Source: Microbotryum silenes-acaulis (Eukaryota > Basidiomycota > Microbotryomycetes > Microbotryales > Microbotryaceae). Taken from it: a stretch of DNA of 64,000 nucleotides. The notes under the pieces were generated by a model. The model was not told the origin of the DNA. It did no database searches and worked only from the letters and a program-made list of their open reading frames with translations. The translations under genes and the position numbers were made by a program. The DNA lies in assembly GCA_003665825.1 (NCBI GenBank), contig QPFY01000008.1:186001-250000 (forward strand), in the 5' to 3' direction. This document shows positions 23,320 through 35,349 of the stretch, one piece after another. How positions within the stretch are numbered: position 1 is the stretch's first letter; each line of letters opens with the position of its first letter.

Positions 23320-23380
23320 GACAGCTCTCTAAATAAATGCTTCCTCGAATTCACTAAATAAATGCCTCCTCGAATCCACA
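23320..23380. repeat. Short tandem duplication with AATAAA
   Basis: A unit of about 25 bp reading TAAATAAATGCcTCCTCGAAT occurs twice in tandem. Each copy brings an AATAAA polyadenylation-like hexamer. It lies between the convergent 3' ends of SEC14-like copy B and the minus-strand gene. Confidence 0.6.
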
Positions 23381-23402
23381 ACAACATGAAAATGATTCCA
23401 CG

Positions 23403-25652
23403 TCAAACACTCAACCCCCTGATCCTCCTCCTCCACAAACTCCTCCAATACACGATCGCCGCTTCGAGCCCATCAAACTCCCCACCCCAAGGCGATTCAT
23501 CCGAGTTCGAATTCAGCGAGTTGGCGAACGAAGTTGTACGACGTCGTAGGCGGATCGAATCTGACACCGGATCCTCAGAGTTGGTGGGGGAGGTACTCGT
23601 GAGGGGGCCTAGACGACCCGAGGAGACTTTGAGGGAGTGGTCCACGAGGTACATTGGTAGCGAGGAGGTTGACAGAGATCGAGATGGGTTTTCCCTCGAT
23701 GCCTCAATTGAAGAGACAGCCTCGTTCGGAATGGTAGCATGCCGAGGAGCAAAGACGAGTGGCTCGGTCGTACGATGCCAAGCGACTGTGGGGGACTTGG
23801 ACGAGGACTGTTCGGTATCGGTCTCGTCCTCGGCCTCATGCAATTGAAAGATCTTGGACGCCTCCGTACCCAACTCCTGCTCAGCATGCCTCATCAGCGC
23901 AGCAAACCCATGCGCGTTCCCGAGCTCGGGCGTGCGATTACGAAGACGAGGCGACGCGGCCCTCGAAGGCGTCGGCGTCGCTTCAGGAGTCAAAGGTTCA
24001 GCAGCAGCGACCATCTCGAGCGTCTCTGCATCAATGTCCATCGTCTTGCCCGTGACGAGGGAGCCCAACCAGATCTGGCTCTGTACCTCCTCGCGCCTCG
24101 CTTCGGCCATTTGCTTCTCCTCCAAAAGCTGCGCGATCGTCGGCATCGTGCTTGCGACACTCGCATGGCGAACCGAAGCGTGGCGGATGGACCCACTGGT
24201 ACTGCTGCGCTTCTGCGACGAACCGGAGCGACCCGACTGTCGATGACGTCGTTTGACCGAAGACTTGGTCGCCAGAAGACGATCCTCAGGCGGAGGGGAA
24301 GGGTAAGCCTCGCGCGAGCGCTGACTGCTGTGAAGGCCGCCATGGGTGCGATGCTCTTCGTAGGTCGAGGGTACGGCTCGGAGATGCCGTCGAGAGTTGA
24401 GGTGCAAGCCCGCGCTCTCGGCTCCTGAGGTGCGGCAGAGCATATCTTCCTCTTCGTCTTCGCGAGATTGAAGTGGAGCGATCGGAATGAGTCGCGCCGT
24501 AGGTGTCGCCGCCCTCCTCGACGCTGCTCGATGTCTACGCTCTCGAGGCGAAAGGTGCTCGTCCTCGACGCTCGAATCGGACGTGAACCCGGCCGACTGC
24601 CGATCGTCGTCCTCTTGCTCCACATCCTCTTGTACGACTCGATCTTCAGGACGACGTAGCACAATGCGCCTGCCGATCGAAGCGTCCGGGATCGTCGACA
24701 GCGCGGCTTCGGTCAAGGCCCAACTGGCGCTGAGCGACGACGAGGCGTGCGTGGGGGCGGCGGCGGCGGCGGCGGAGGCAGAGACGGATGTGGGGGGCCG
24801 GCGCATATACTCTGCTGGATCGGGATCGGCGACGTCGCTCCACTGCGAACCATCACTCGCGATCGGTCTCGGTCCATGACGACGAGTCCGAACGAACGAG
24901 GACGAGTCGGCGTCGGACGAGGCATGCGTCGAGAATTCGGCTCGATCATACAGGGTCGAGTTGACGAGTGAGTCGGACGAGAGGCTGAGGAAGCGCCCAT
25001 TACCGTCGTGGGCTGGGAACAGCGACACGGACAGGTCGCCTCCTTCGCATGCACCGAGTTCGGACGACGAGGTCGCACTGGCCGAAGTGCTCCTCGATGA
25101 TCTGGTCGCTGCGGGTGAGAGCGTGCGTTGGTACGGATGGTGGTGGCGGTGATGGTGCGCCGGCGCGGAGAGGAGCGTCCAGTCGTCGCCGGCGGCTAGA
25201 GGGGCGTGGGGTGTGCTGCCATTGCCGTGAGCGTACCACGATGACGAATCCGCGGCCGAAGCAGAGGCTGATGCACCTCCAAAGAGCAACACCTCGTCGT
25301 CCTCGTGCCAGGTCGTATACGGTGCACGTGACGACGCGTGGGAGGTGTTTTCCGCAGCGCCGTGGCCTGTACCCGCCCCCGTGTCAGTGCCACTGGCAGC
25401 ACCGGCGCTAATCGAGGACGTCGCGTGATCCGAGTGGTGGCCCCCAACTCCGAGTGGCGCACGATGAGGCACGGTCTGGCTTAGAGCCTGTTGGTGGTGG
25501 TGATCCTCATGCGAATCACGTTGCACGCGAGGGCGAGAACGTTGTTGTTGGAACGCCATCCCGATGGGGTGTAGTTCGGGAGGCAAGACTGATGCAGGCG
25601 GAGACAGAGGAGGATAGCCCACTCCAGAGTCAGGAGATAGGCACGACACCAT
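23403..25652 (-). CDS. Low-complexity protein of unknown function
   Basis: A single frame ends at 23403 and stays open upstream as far as 25907. I chose ATG 25652 (MVSCLSPDSG; 749 aa); MAFQQQRSRP at 25559 is an equally plausible start. The protein is rich in Ser, Ala, His, Arg and Glu, with His clusters (EDHHHQQ, HHHRHHHPYQ) and many S/T-P sites. The only patch resembling a folded helix is IAQLLEEKQMAEARREEV followed by IWLGSLVTGKTMDID (about two-thirds along). A second helical patch is HGFAALMRHAEQELG. I recognise no family. It is probably a largely disordered regulator. Confidence 0.55.
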   Translation of the reverse strand: MVSCLSPDSGVGYPPLSPPASVLPPELHPIGMAFQQQRSRPRVQRDSHEDHHHQQALSQTVPHRAPLGVGGHHSDHATSSISAGAASGTDTGAGTGHGAAENTSHASSRAPYTTWHEDDEVLLFGGASASASAADSSSWYAHGNGSTPHAPLAAGDDWTLLSAPAHHHRHHHPYQRTLSPAATRSSRSTSASATSSSELGACEGGDLSVSLFPAHDGNGRFLSLSSDSLVNSTLYDRAEFSTHASSDADSSSFVRTRRHGPRPIASDGSQWSDVADPDPAEYMRRPPTSVSASAAAAAAPTHASSSLSASWALTEAALSTIPDASIGRRIVLRRPEDRVVQEDVEQEDDDRQSAGFTSDSSVEDEHLSPRERRHRAASRRAATPTARLIPIAPLQSREDEEEDMLCRTSGAESAGLHLNSRRHLRAVPSTYEEHRTHGGLHSSQRSREAYPSPPPEDRLLATKSSVKRRHRQSGRSGSSQKRSSTSGSIRHASVRHASVASTMPTIAQLLEEKQMAEARREEVQSQIWLGSLVTGKTMDIDAETLEMVAAAEPLTPEATPTPSRAASPRLRNRTPELGNAHGFAALMRHAEQELGTEASKIFQLHEAEDETDTEQSSSKSPTVAWHRTTEPLVFAPRHATIPNEAVSSIEASRENPSRSLSTSSLPMYLVDHSLKVSSGRLGPLTSTSPTNSEDPVSDSIRLRRRTTSFANSLNSNSDESPWGGEFDGLEAAIVYWRSLWRRRIRGLSV

Positions 25653-26012
25653 CACCCAATTGGAAGCGCACGTACGCCCAACACGCACTGATAGTCGCGC
25701 TGCCACGGCTGGCGCGTCCCGCTCCCAGCCAGCCAGCCCGCCAGCACTAAGCGAGCCCTCTTTCGCTAAAATTGAGCTCGATAAGCGGGAGCCCGGCCGG
25801 AGGCCCCCATCGATCTCGTGCATCTGGCACTCCGCGGCCCCAACTTGGGATGGTTTCGTGAGATTTATCAGCTCCGCGATAGTCTCTTGCAATTGACCGA
25901 TTACCATAGAGGCAGAATATTACAACAAACAACGATAGACTGATCGCGCGAATTATCCTGAAGAACCCCCGGAGCCGATGATGTAACGAAAACCTTGCCT
26001 CGGTCCGATCTC
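25653..26012. other. Intergenic (possible 5' end of the preceding gene)
   Basis: This lies between the low-complexity gene and the DAM1 stop codon. The low-complexity frame remains open to 25907, so part of it could be coding. A repeated CCAGCCAG run sits at about 25725-25745. Confidence 0.4.
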
Positions 26013-27293
26013 TCACTCGGCGGGAGGGAACTTGCTCGGGTCCAGTCGGAACACCGTTGCTCCCTGTACGCGAGAGAGGACGAGGTCAGAACAGGCCTTT
26101 CTTCCGTCTCCTCACTCAAAAACGTAGGACTGCGCCCTGCTTCCTCGTACCTGCTGATGCACCTTGACCACGAACTTCACCCGAACGAGCGCGGTCATGG
26201 CGTCGTTCACGCGATGGGTCGCCACTCCCGTCGTTCTTTGCGCTTCCACCACTGGGGAAATGATTAGAAGAGTACGGTCAGTTTCGATGTTTCTGTAGTC
26301 TTGTGCAGTCCCACCCTGAGGCCCCCTCTCGAGGAGACGACAGGGCGCTCCGGAGCCGAAGAATCTGCAAACTGACTCGACAGCCCATTTGGATGTTCCC
26401 TCAAAGCATGGATGACCTTTTCCGTTTCCCCCCTTAAAGGTTGTTGCTCGCGGTATTTGAGCGGCAAGGATTGGATCAAGAGGTCCGCAAAGGCCTGGGA
26501 TGGGATGGAATGGACGAAATCACGTGAGCTTTTCGTGCGTGCTTCTTCCTCAGGATCAATTGGGAATCGATTTGAATCTGGCACCAACTCACATTCATCT
26601 CCTCCCTCTGTTTCTTGGTCATCGTCCTCCCTCCACCGACCCTTGCACCACCTCGTGTAGTCCCCCTCGTCGAAGTCGCTCCTCCCCTCCCTCCTCGACC
26701 CGAGATCTTGGCCGGGTTCTGATTAACGAACGAATGTTGACTCGCGTTGGTGATAAAAGTGTCGTCCTGTTGATCATGATTCGCATGAGGTGATTGAGGC
26801 GGAGAAGAGTAGTCCAGATGCGGTTGAGGGGATGGGGGTCGCCGCTCCTCGGCTTGTTTGAAGCTGTCGAGTGCGGGAGCCTGTATGAAGAGAAAGCAGA
26901 GGGGATCAGTTTCTCAGCAATTACTCAGAGTCTTCACCCCATTATCGCCGGGACCGACGACCGACCGACCTCGTTGAAATCGGCGGTATATGCCGTGATT
27001 CTCAGCCCATAGAGATAGCTCGCGAACGCGGTGTTAAAACCATCCAAATGGTCGTTACTCTTGTCCAACTCGCGCAGATTCCCGGCCAAATCACTGAGAC
27101 TGTCGGCGAGTTCGGCAAAGACTGGAGCAAGGTGTTGGAGGGGTGGTTCGTGGGTTGAGGGGTCGCGCGAACGGGAATGGGAGAGCGACATGGCGCGTAG
27201 GGATGAGGCGCTGAGGCGACGGAGAGGGGTCGTCGCTCGACGCGTCAGGGATGAGGCGCGTGATCTGGAGGGAGGGGGCGGTGAGCTTGACAT
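26013..27293 (-). CDS. DAM1: DASH/Dam1 complex subunit Dam1 with C-terminal extension
   Basis: Five exons (minus order): 27293-26970, 26880-26593, 26494-26377, 26251-26151 and 26063-26013 (882 nt, 293 aa). After a Ser/Arg-rich leader, residues about 55-110 carry the Dam1 signature: LAPVFAELADSLSDLAGNL, FNTAFASYLYGLRITAY and DFNEAPALDSF across the first splice site. Dam1 links kinetochores to spindle microtubules in the DASH ring. The middle (110-200) is a Pro/Gln then Gly/Arg-rich linker (ISGRGGRGGATSTRG). The last 85 residues exceed the compact yeast proteins and have a helix-helix-helix-hairpin pattern (EKVIHALREHPNGLS, VEAQRTTG, VNDAMTALVRVKFV, GATVFRLDPSKF). Every exon joins in frame, which supports one gene rather than two. 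Confidence 0.85.
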
Positions 27294-28034
27294 GGTGAGG
27301 GATGGTTCTGAGGGGTTTCCAGGATGTGATGGGCGAGAGGGAGGAGGGGGCGAGAGATAGGGGATGAGCTTTCAAGTCGGCGCTGTCTTCAACCTAAAGC
27401 CAACTCTTACACGCGTCGCCCCCAAGCCCGAGCAGGCCCAAGCGCGTCTCAAGATCTCAAGCGCGACGCGTCACCAAATTCGCCCGCGCCGTCTCGTCGC
27501 CTTGGGCCGTCGGCTGTCCTCCTCGGGCCCATATCAGTGGCGGTGCTACCCAGTTTTCTGCCAGCAATCATTCGGATCCCGATCAGCCCGGGGAGCATCC
27601 GATCAAGCGGCGGTGCAGATACTGTGCTGAACAATGGGGTCCGATGAGGAGATTGGTGTAAAGTATCTGTAGGAGAGCTCAAATCACACTCCCGCTGGAT
27701 CGGACTCCGGACTGACCGTCGTCGATGAGTCGACGGGCCGGGATTTTGTTGAGCTCCTCTTTTTCGTATGTTCGAGCAGGTGAGCGCCGGTCAAAAATCC
27801 TGGCTGGGCGAGTAAAATAGTAATAGTAGGCCATTATGCAGTATCACATGGAGCGATATTGGATTGAAGTACACCGGAGCAGCTATCAGGCTCAACCCGT
27901 CACTGAATCGGCGGCCGTGACGCGGCTACAATTGGTGCTCGCACGCGCCAGAGGTAGTGCAAGTTCCGCCGGCGCTTTCCACCTTTCTTTTGCAATCTCC
28001 CAGGCCCCGACTGAGAGCAGTGGTCCCTTACACG
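27294..28034. other. Divergent promoter region, DAM1 / chitin synthase
   Basis: 741 bp between divergent start codons. Several short frames occur, but none has recognisable content. Confidence 0.4.
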
Positions 28035-31000
28035 ATGTCGTACTACAACCGCAACAATACCAACTACGCTGGTGGTGGTGGTGGTGGTGACTCTGACGAC
28101 CAGGGCCACCATGAGCCGACACCGTACTACGCGACCGCCGTGCCCGCTCCGGGAGGCGCTCCTCGTCGGACTCCACAGCCTCAGCAGCAGCAGCAACAGC
28201 AACAGCACCAACAGCCAGCCTACGATTCCAGCTACGGCGCCGGCCCGCCAAGCTCCCACGATCCTTTCAATGCTCCTCAATACATGGCATCCCCTGCACC
28301 ACCTCCCCTTCCTCAGCCTTACTATGCCCAGTCGCTTCAGCAGACGAACACGAACACTGCGACGCCGGGCGTGCACGACCCCTTTGCCAATCCGCCCTCG
28401 TCTGCCGATCCGTACCAGCAACCCAACTGGGCCCAGTCGGCTCCTATCCCCTCCAACACCCAGCATCCATTGCAGCAACCCCAAAGCCAACCACCCACGC
28501 AATATGGCTACCCGCATCAGCAGGACATCACCGAATACTCCACCGCTGGCGCTCCGCCGCAGCCCCCACATTTCCTGAACGGCAATTCGTCTATGCCCTC
28601 GTTCCAATCCTACAACAGCGGAGCGCACCATCCGCGTCCGATGCAAGACCAAGACGAGGATGAACCTGAGCAACCTCTACTGTCGCCGATGGCCGCTAGT
28701 GGTCGCTACAACCGTCACCCTCGCTGGACCTCGTCGGGCTCCGCGAACGGCGCGCACGAAGGAGGTTACGATCCTTCGGCGCAGTACAACAACCAACCCC
28801 ATGTCGGCGGCTTTGATCCGGCGATGATTGCGGGTGGCTACGGTGGTCATCCGGGTGGCTTCGTTGGAGATGACGATGATCAGCACAGCGTCGTTAAGTA
28901 CGGTAGGATCCCTCAGAGGCAACCGAGGAGGTACAAGACCGTCAAACGTGAGTGCTTTCGAGCTTATTCCAGACAAAAGAAAGCTACCTGAGCTCACTCA
29001 TCCTTTGGATGTAATCAGGTGTGCCACTCTTCCATGGCAACCTCGTCCTCGACTGCCAAGTCCCCCCCAAATTGCTCGAACGTTGCCCGCGCAAGGACGA
29101 GCGAGAATTCACCCACATGCGCTACACTGCCGCGACGTGCGACCCCGACGACTTCCTCGACGAACGCTACGCCCTCCGTCAAATCCTCTACGACAGCCCT
29201 CGTCGTACCGAATTGTTCATCGTCATGACGATGTACAATGAGGATGAGAATCTGTTCTGTCGTACCATGTCGGCGGTGATGACCAACATTGCCAATCTTT
29301 GTCAGAGGGATCGATCAAAGACGTGGGGTCCGGATGGGTGGAAGAAGGTCGTCGTCTGCGTTGTCTCGGATGGTCGGTCCAAGATCAACTCGAGGACGTT
29401 GAGTGTCTTGGCTGCGATGGGAGTGTATCAGGACGGTGTGGCCAAGAACGTTGTTGCTGGGAAACCTGTGACGGCCCATATTTACGAGGTGAGCATCCAG
29501 CGGGGTCATGAGGAAAGTACAGTGTGGATGATGCTGACGTCTGATCTCGTGCATTCGTTCAGTACACGACGCAAAGTAAGTGTTTGCTCGACATGAGCCC
29601 GAGAAGGATGCCACTGACATTACCAGTGTTGCCTTGCAGTCTCGGTCGAAGCGAGCAACGGCAACATCTCGTTCAAGGCAGCCGAGCGAGGCGTCGTGCC
29701 CGTCCAAATCCTGTTCTGCTTGAAAGAGAAAAAGTGAGCTGCCTCGCTTCGAAGCGGACTCTGGTACCTGCGGCAGAGCTAACCCGGTTGGTCCACTGAA
29801 CTGAATCTCCGCAGTGCCAAGAAGATTAACTCGCATCGATGGTTCTTCAACGCCTTTGGACCCATCCTCCAACCCAACGTCTGCATCCTTCTTGATGTCG
29901 GTACCAAACCCGGTGCCGTCTCACTCTACAAGCTGTGGAAAACATTCGACCTCAACTCCAACGTCGGTGGAGCGTGTGGTGAGATTGTCGCTTCCAAGGG
30001 CCATGTGATGAAGAATCTGTTGAACCCGCTCGTAGCGGCTCAGAACTTTGAATACAAGATGTCCAACATTCTGGATAAGTCGTTGGAGTCGGTGTTTGGG
30101 TACATTACGGTGCTGCGTGAGTTTGGTTTCGTTCCTTTCTGTTTCGCTCTGCACGGATCTGATCCTGGTGCTCCTGTGCCGAACAGCGGGTGCTTTCTCG
30201 GCTTATCGCTACATTGCGTTGCAAAACGACCCCAAGACGGGTGAAGGACCCCTGAAAGAATACTTCAAGGGTGAGACGCTGCACCACGACCCCGATGCGG
30301 ACCTGTGGACCAAAAACATGTATCTCGCCGAGGATCGAATCTTGTGCTGGGAACTCGTTGCCAAGCGGAACTCGTCCTGGGTCCTCAGCTATCAACGCTC
30401 CGCCTTCGCGACAACCGATGTCCCCGATCGTTTGGCGGATCTAATCTCGCAACGTCGTCGATGGCTCAACGGTTCCTTCTTCGCGTCGTTGCATTCGTCC
30501 GTGCATTTCGGCTACATCTACCGCTCGGACCATACGTTCTGGCGCAAGATGTGGCTCCACGTCGAGTTGATCTACCAATCCTTCAACATGCTTTTCACTT
30601 GGTTCGGTCTCGCGAACTACTACATCATCTTTGTGATCCTCACCGAATCTCTGGCGGACCCGACGTTCGATATGACGGGTATTCATTACTTCAACCAAGT
30701 CGTCAAGTACTATTACATCGCCTTGATCATCTGTTGCTTTTTGTTGGCCTTGGGCAATCGACCTGCCGGTGCGGTGGCTTGGTACACAACGATCGCCGTT
30801 TCGTTCGCGTTGATCACGGTCTACATGCTCGTTGCTGCGATCCTCATCACCATCAAAGGGGTCACGAACGCCAAAGACGAAATCACCTCTTCGGGAGGGG
30901 TATTCACTCTAAGCGACATCTTCACCAATGCCATCTTCCGCAATATCGTCATCTCCCTCCTCGCGACCTATGGACTCTGGCTGCTCGCTTCGCTCATCTT

Positions 31001-31523
31001 CCTTGACCCGGCCCACATGTTCACCTCGTTGGTGCAATACATGCTCCTCGCTCCTTCTTATATCAACATCATCAACGTATACGCGTTCTGCAACGTCCAA
31101 GACGTGACCTGGGGTACCCGACCCGAAGAAAAAGTCTCTACCGATTTGGGTACAGCCGCAGCCAAAGATGGAGCCGTGGACGTCGCGCTACCTTCGGACG
31201 AAAAGGACATCAACGCAGCCTACGAAGACGCATGCCACGTGCTCGCGACGAAGCTACCTAAAGAAGTGAAAAAGGTGAATGAAGAGGAGAGGATGTCGGA
31301 TGCGTACCGCAACCTCCGAACGAACGTCGTCTTGGCTTGGTCCTTGACGAATGGTGCTTTGGTCGCGGCGATCACGTCGACGAGCGCGAGTAGTAGTATC
31401 GGTGGAGCGGGGAAGGTCAATATCTATATGGCGTTCGTGCTGTATTCCGTGGCGGGTTTGGCGGCGATCAAGTTCGTCGGATGTACGATATACTCGATCC
31501 TTTGGACGTTCCAACAGTGGTAG
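28035..31523 (+). CDS. Chitin synthase (division 1, class I-III type)
   Basis: Six exons: 28035-28947, 29019-29488, 29563-29575, 29640-29733, 29815-30116 and 30187-31523 (3,129 nt, 1,042 aa). The N-terminal 290 residues are disordered (Gly run, poly-Gln, Pro/Gln/Tyr). The catalytic region starts at [12 protein letters not shown] and includes [47 protein letters not shown] at 645-648 and [11 protein letters not shown] at 686-696. Several membrane segments follow to the C-terminus. The enzyme polymerises UDP-GlcNAc into chitin at the plasma membrane. Exon 3 is only 13 nt but is required to encode the conserved YTTQ. The synthase is full length with no disruption. Confidence 0.95.
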
Positions 31524-31718
31524 CTGGGCCCGCTCGACGCGATGACCTTTTTCACGATTCTTTGAATGCCAGTCTCATCACGACCCTGTCTGTTTGATTA
31601 GGTTCCTCTAACTTTTATCACGCCTCGTAACATTGCGCAATGAACTCCAAAACGATTTGCAGCGCCCACCACATTCATTCCATTCCATGACAAGCTACAC
31701 GACGACCTTCAAAACCCC

Positions 31719-33048
31719 TCAACCCCGGAAGTTGTTCTTGGCCTCCCTCAACCACTGCATGCACGCTACCTCGTCCTGACTGTGCGCCTTGTCCTTGACG
31801 GCCTGCGAGCCCAGCCTCATAAAGACGTTGTGCTTCTTCTCGTCGCCGAGGGTGAACTTGCCCGTGGTGACCTCATTTTTGTCCGCGAAGTCAACGAGGG
31901 ACTTGATGGCGGGGTTCTCGGGGTCGACGTGAGAGGAGAAGGCGACGCTGTACGAAGGGAAAGGCGGTAGTAAATGGAATCGGATTGGTCAGATGGGAAG
32001 ACACTTTCGGATCGGTCAATGCTGAGAAGGAAAAGCTGACTTGGACTTGGTGTATTCGTGTCCGACATAAGTCTTGGTATCGTCCGGTAATTGCGCTAAA
32101 CGCTTGTTCAACGCTTCATGCATCTCTTGCGCCGTACCCTCAAAGAATCGACCACAACCCGAAACAAAGAGTGTATCACTGTCAGAGTACACAGGACGAT
32201 ATATCAGCTCGAGCAATGGGCTCGCTGGACGCTGTGATCGATCGATCGGCCGTGCGTGGGACTGACCCGGTGAAGACGGCCCGCTCGTCGGACTTGGTGT
32301 CCTCGACGTAGTAGCAGATGTGATCTTGGGTGTGGCAGGGGGTATGGATCGCGGTGACTTTGAGTGTCCCGATTTCAAACGTCTCTTGGTGCTTCAACTG
32401 ATGAGAAAGGTGGGGGGAACAAGAAGTGGGGCTCAGCTAAATTTTCTTTCCTGCTGCATCACTCGGTGGAGTCAAAGCATCTCGCGCCGGCTCGTTTTGA
32501 AAGAGAGTAGGAACTTGTTTGATGGTACTCACAAGCTTGTTAACGCCAGGGGACTTGTCACTCCCACCGGTGACGGTGACGCCGGGATGAGCCTTGATGA
32601 ATTCGTCGTTACCCCCTGCCGGAACCCCACCCAACCGTCAGCCCACAAAATCACACACCTTACTCCCACCCGCCTCATCCACCTCTCACGGTTTTCACCG
32701 ACCTCAACTTGAGCTGTCCACATCGAAACGTACCACTGTGATCGGCATGGTGATGGGTCGTCAACAACCATTGACCGACTTGAAGGCCTTCTTTCTTGGC
32801 TGCGTCGTGAATCTTGGCGACGTCGTAAGGGTCTACGACGGCTGCAGAGTTGGAGGTACCATCCGAGAGGAGGTACACTGTTGCCAGCGAGAGAGGGAGA
32901 GGGAAGACCGTCAGCGGGGATTGTACTAAGGATTACGGGAGGGGCACAGGCTGCAGTTGGGATGAAGGGTGTAGAGATCGAGGGCGGGTTAGGTTTGAAG
33001 TAGCGTACTGTAGTTGTCACTCCTGCAATGGACCGGGACGATCTTCAT
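31719..33048 (-). CDS. GLO2: Hydroxyacylglutathione hydrolase (glyoxalase II)
   Basis: Six exons (minus order): 33048-33009, 32877-32734, 32615-32533, 32397-32267, 32178-32041 and 31947-31719 (765 nt, 254 aa). The metallo-beta-lactamase fold is intact: [10 protein letters not shown] binds the two metals, [13 protein letters not shown] and [15 protein letters not shown] give further ligands, and VGHEYTKSN and [10 protein letters not shown] are typical glyoxalase II motifs. It hydrolyses S-lactoylglutathione to D-lactate and glutathione, the second step of methylglyoxal detoxification. The start [19 protein letters not shown] aligns with the short cytosolic form; no mitochondrial leader is visible. 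The donor of exon 1 splits the ATG of MYLL. Confidence 0.92.
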
Positions 33049-33438
33049 CTTGGAGAGTGTTCTGCTGTGCGTGTGAGCAGGTCGTACCGAGCGGGTTCAG
33101 GGGTGAGCGCAGACCGAGAACGCGGTGCGGCCGAGTGCATGAGTGTGCATGTGGGGCAAGCGAGCGATGATGTCATTGTCAGCACAGCAGCCGCACAGCA
33201 GTGTGGGGCGTACCGCGCAGGACAACGTACAGTGAGGTAGAAATGCCACGTAGAGTCGATGAGAGGGGAAGTGTGGTCGTGAGCAGCAGTCGACGTGTGG
33301 CGCTGATCAGCATAAAGAGAGTTCCAGTGGGCAAGAACTTGAAGGGCGAGAGGGAGACCACGACCGTCGGCCAATCGGCGGGCGCGCATAGCCGAAATCT
33401 CATTTCAAAGTCTACTAATCTCAATTGTCCCCCCAAGT
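33049..33438. other. Spacer between HOM6 and GLO2
   Basis: 390 bp upstream of GLO2 and downstream of the homoserine dehydrogenase stop. Short frames only; nothing supported. Confidence 0.4.
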
Positions 33439-34779
33439 CTAAAGATGCACCCTAACGCCCGTCCTTTCCGCGACCTTGATCGCATCCGCAACGACACCCA
33501 TGGCCGTCACATCCGCTCCCGCACCGGCACCTTGGACGATCAAAGGACTGTTGGAGTAACGGTGCGAGTGGAACGCGAGGATGTTATCGGCGCCCGAGAG
33601 AGAGGAGGCGAAAGGGTGTGCGGCGGGGTATCTGTCGAAGAAGGCTTTTCGGTCAGCGCTCTTTTTCGCACGTGAACAGAATCACGACCAGCCCCACGTA
33701 ACAGGTACTCACTTTTCTAGTCCGCACTTGGCAATCCCGGCCATACGATCAATCACCCCGACATACCGCAACACCTTGCCCTCCTTCTCCGCTTCCGCTC
33801 TCAGCGTATCGAACTCCTCATCATGTTCGGGCAACTTCTCGACAAACTCCGTTCCGGAAGCAAGACCTTCGAGCGCTTTAGGGATGAGGGATTGCGTAGG
33901 TAGGGAAGCGTATCCTTCGGGGAACGAAGGGAGCGCAGGGAGGGAAGAAGGGTTGGCCGAGATGAGCCGCGAGAGGATCGTCAACTTGCGGGCGACGTCC
34001 GAGCCCGAAAGATCATCGGCCGGGTGGGGTTCCTATGGACACATCGTATGCAGGCAAGGATAAGTACCAGACCACTGCATCAACCTGCGAGGAACTGGTC
34101 AACCCACCGTATACCCATTCGCTTTGGCGATTTTGACCACTTGGGAAAATTTGGGTCCTCCCTTGGCGCCGGGCTTGGAGAACTCGTTAAAGATGTACGA
34201 GAACGTACCCGAAAGAACTCCCTCAACCTTGGTGACTTCGTCCCCAGTCTTGAGCAAATCCCTCAACGTCGAGATGATGGGGAGACCCGCACCGACGGTC
34301 GCTTCGAGGTAGACCAACCCCGCACCGGGAGCGTTCTGCGCTTCGAGGATCTGTTGCCACAACTCGTTCGAGGACGAGAACCCTTTCTTGTTCGGGGTGA
34401 CGACTGAAAGGCCGGACGAGATGGCCAAAGGGTACAATTGCGTAACGGAGAGGTCCGAGGTACAGTCGATGAGGATCGTCGAGGTCTTGGAGTGCTTGGC
34501 CGCGTGGGCAAGGTCTTTGACGACTTGTTCTGGGTTCGCGGATGAGTAGGATGCTCCGGGGTGGGAGGACGAGGAAGGAAGGGCAGCCGAGGAAGCGGGC
34601 AAGAGGGCAAGGAGGTCATCGGCGGGGAGGGTCGACGAGGAGGGCTCGATCGAGACGGTGTGCTTCGAGTTGGAAAGCGACACGATGCGGAACAGGGGCG
34701 ACAGTGCGGGCGAGCTCAGTTGGTGCACGACTTGCTTCCCGACGAGGCCGACTCCGATCAATGCAACGTGGCAGGGCAT
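33439..34779 (-). CDS. HOM6: Homoserine dehydrogenase
   Basis: Three exons (minus order): 34779-34108, 34032-33713 and 33631-33439 (1,185 nt, 394 aa). The N-terminal Rossmann motif is VALIGVGLVGKQVV. It is followed by DCTSD, VVTPNKKG, LEATVGAGLPIISTL and the domain-linking GVLSGTFSYIFNEFS. After the splice come EPHPADDLSGSDVARKLTIL (substrate and catalytic Asp/Lys region) and the C-terminal QGAGAGADVTAMGVVADAI. The enzyme reduces aspartate semialdehyde to homoserine with NAD(P)H, the branch point to methionine and threonine. Its length is close to the yeast enzyme; a Ser-rich loop (LPASSAALPSSSSHPG) accounts for the excess. No regulatory ACT domain is present, as usual in fungi. Confidence 0.95.
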
Positions 34780-35349
34780 GCTCTAATCTTTTGGCGTGAT
34801 GAGTTGGGTGGCGTCTATGCAGAAGAAGACAAGGGTCAGCACCACGAAGTTGGGTAGTGAACGATGACGTGCTAAGCTAGCAGCAAAGATAACATCTCGT
34901 GCATGCTTGAGGCTACGAGACCGCCTCTTCTGGAGCAGCAAGCCTACTTACGGAAAAGATAGGTGAGAGGCTGCGAAAGAGATACGCAAGGATGCGGGAC
35001 GCGATGGAAAGTGGGGCGTGGCTCTCTCTTGCGAACGGAACTATTGAATCGGAGAAACGACGGCGTTGAGCTCGGACCCATCGGCCGACACCCATCCCTT
35101 AACTCCGGCCATCCTAAATTAGGTCGGTCGGTGTCAGCGCTGCATGTACACCGAATGAAACCAGAGAAAGATTCTCTTGTTTAATAGGGCGAAGACGCAC
35201 CTCTACTCTTTTCGTGCTCTTTCGAAAAGAAAGACATCGAGCATGCTCCCTCTTCAGTGACCATGGTTTGCAGATCGACTAACCAAACTCGAATTTCTAC
35301 AAGATTGCACCACTACAAAAACATCGATCACCTCCCCTAGCCCAACCTC
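34780..35349. other. Intergenic
   Basis: This lies between the HOM6 start and the Het-C stop. No supported gene; a short upstream exon or 5' UTR of HOM6 could lie at 34800-34850. Confidence 0.4.

Noticed and set aside
23739..24428. 229-codon plus-strand frame
   Set aside because: It is antisense to the 749-aa low-complexity protein and of biased Arg/Gly composition typical of shadow frames.
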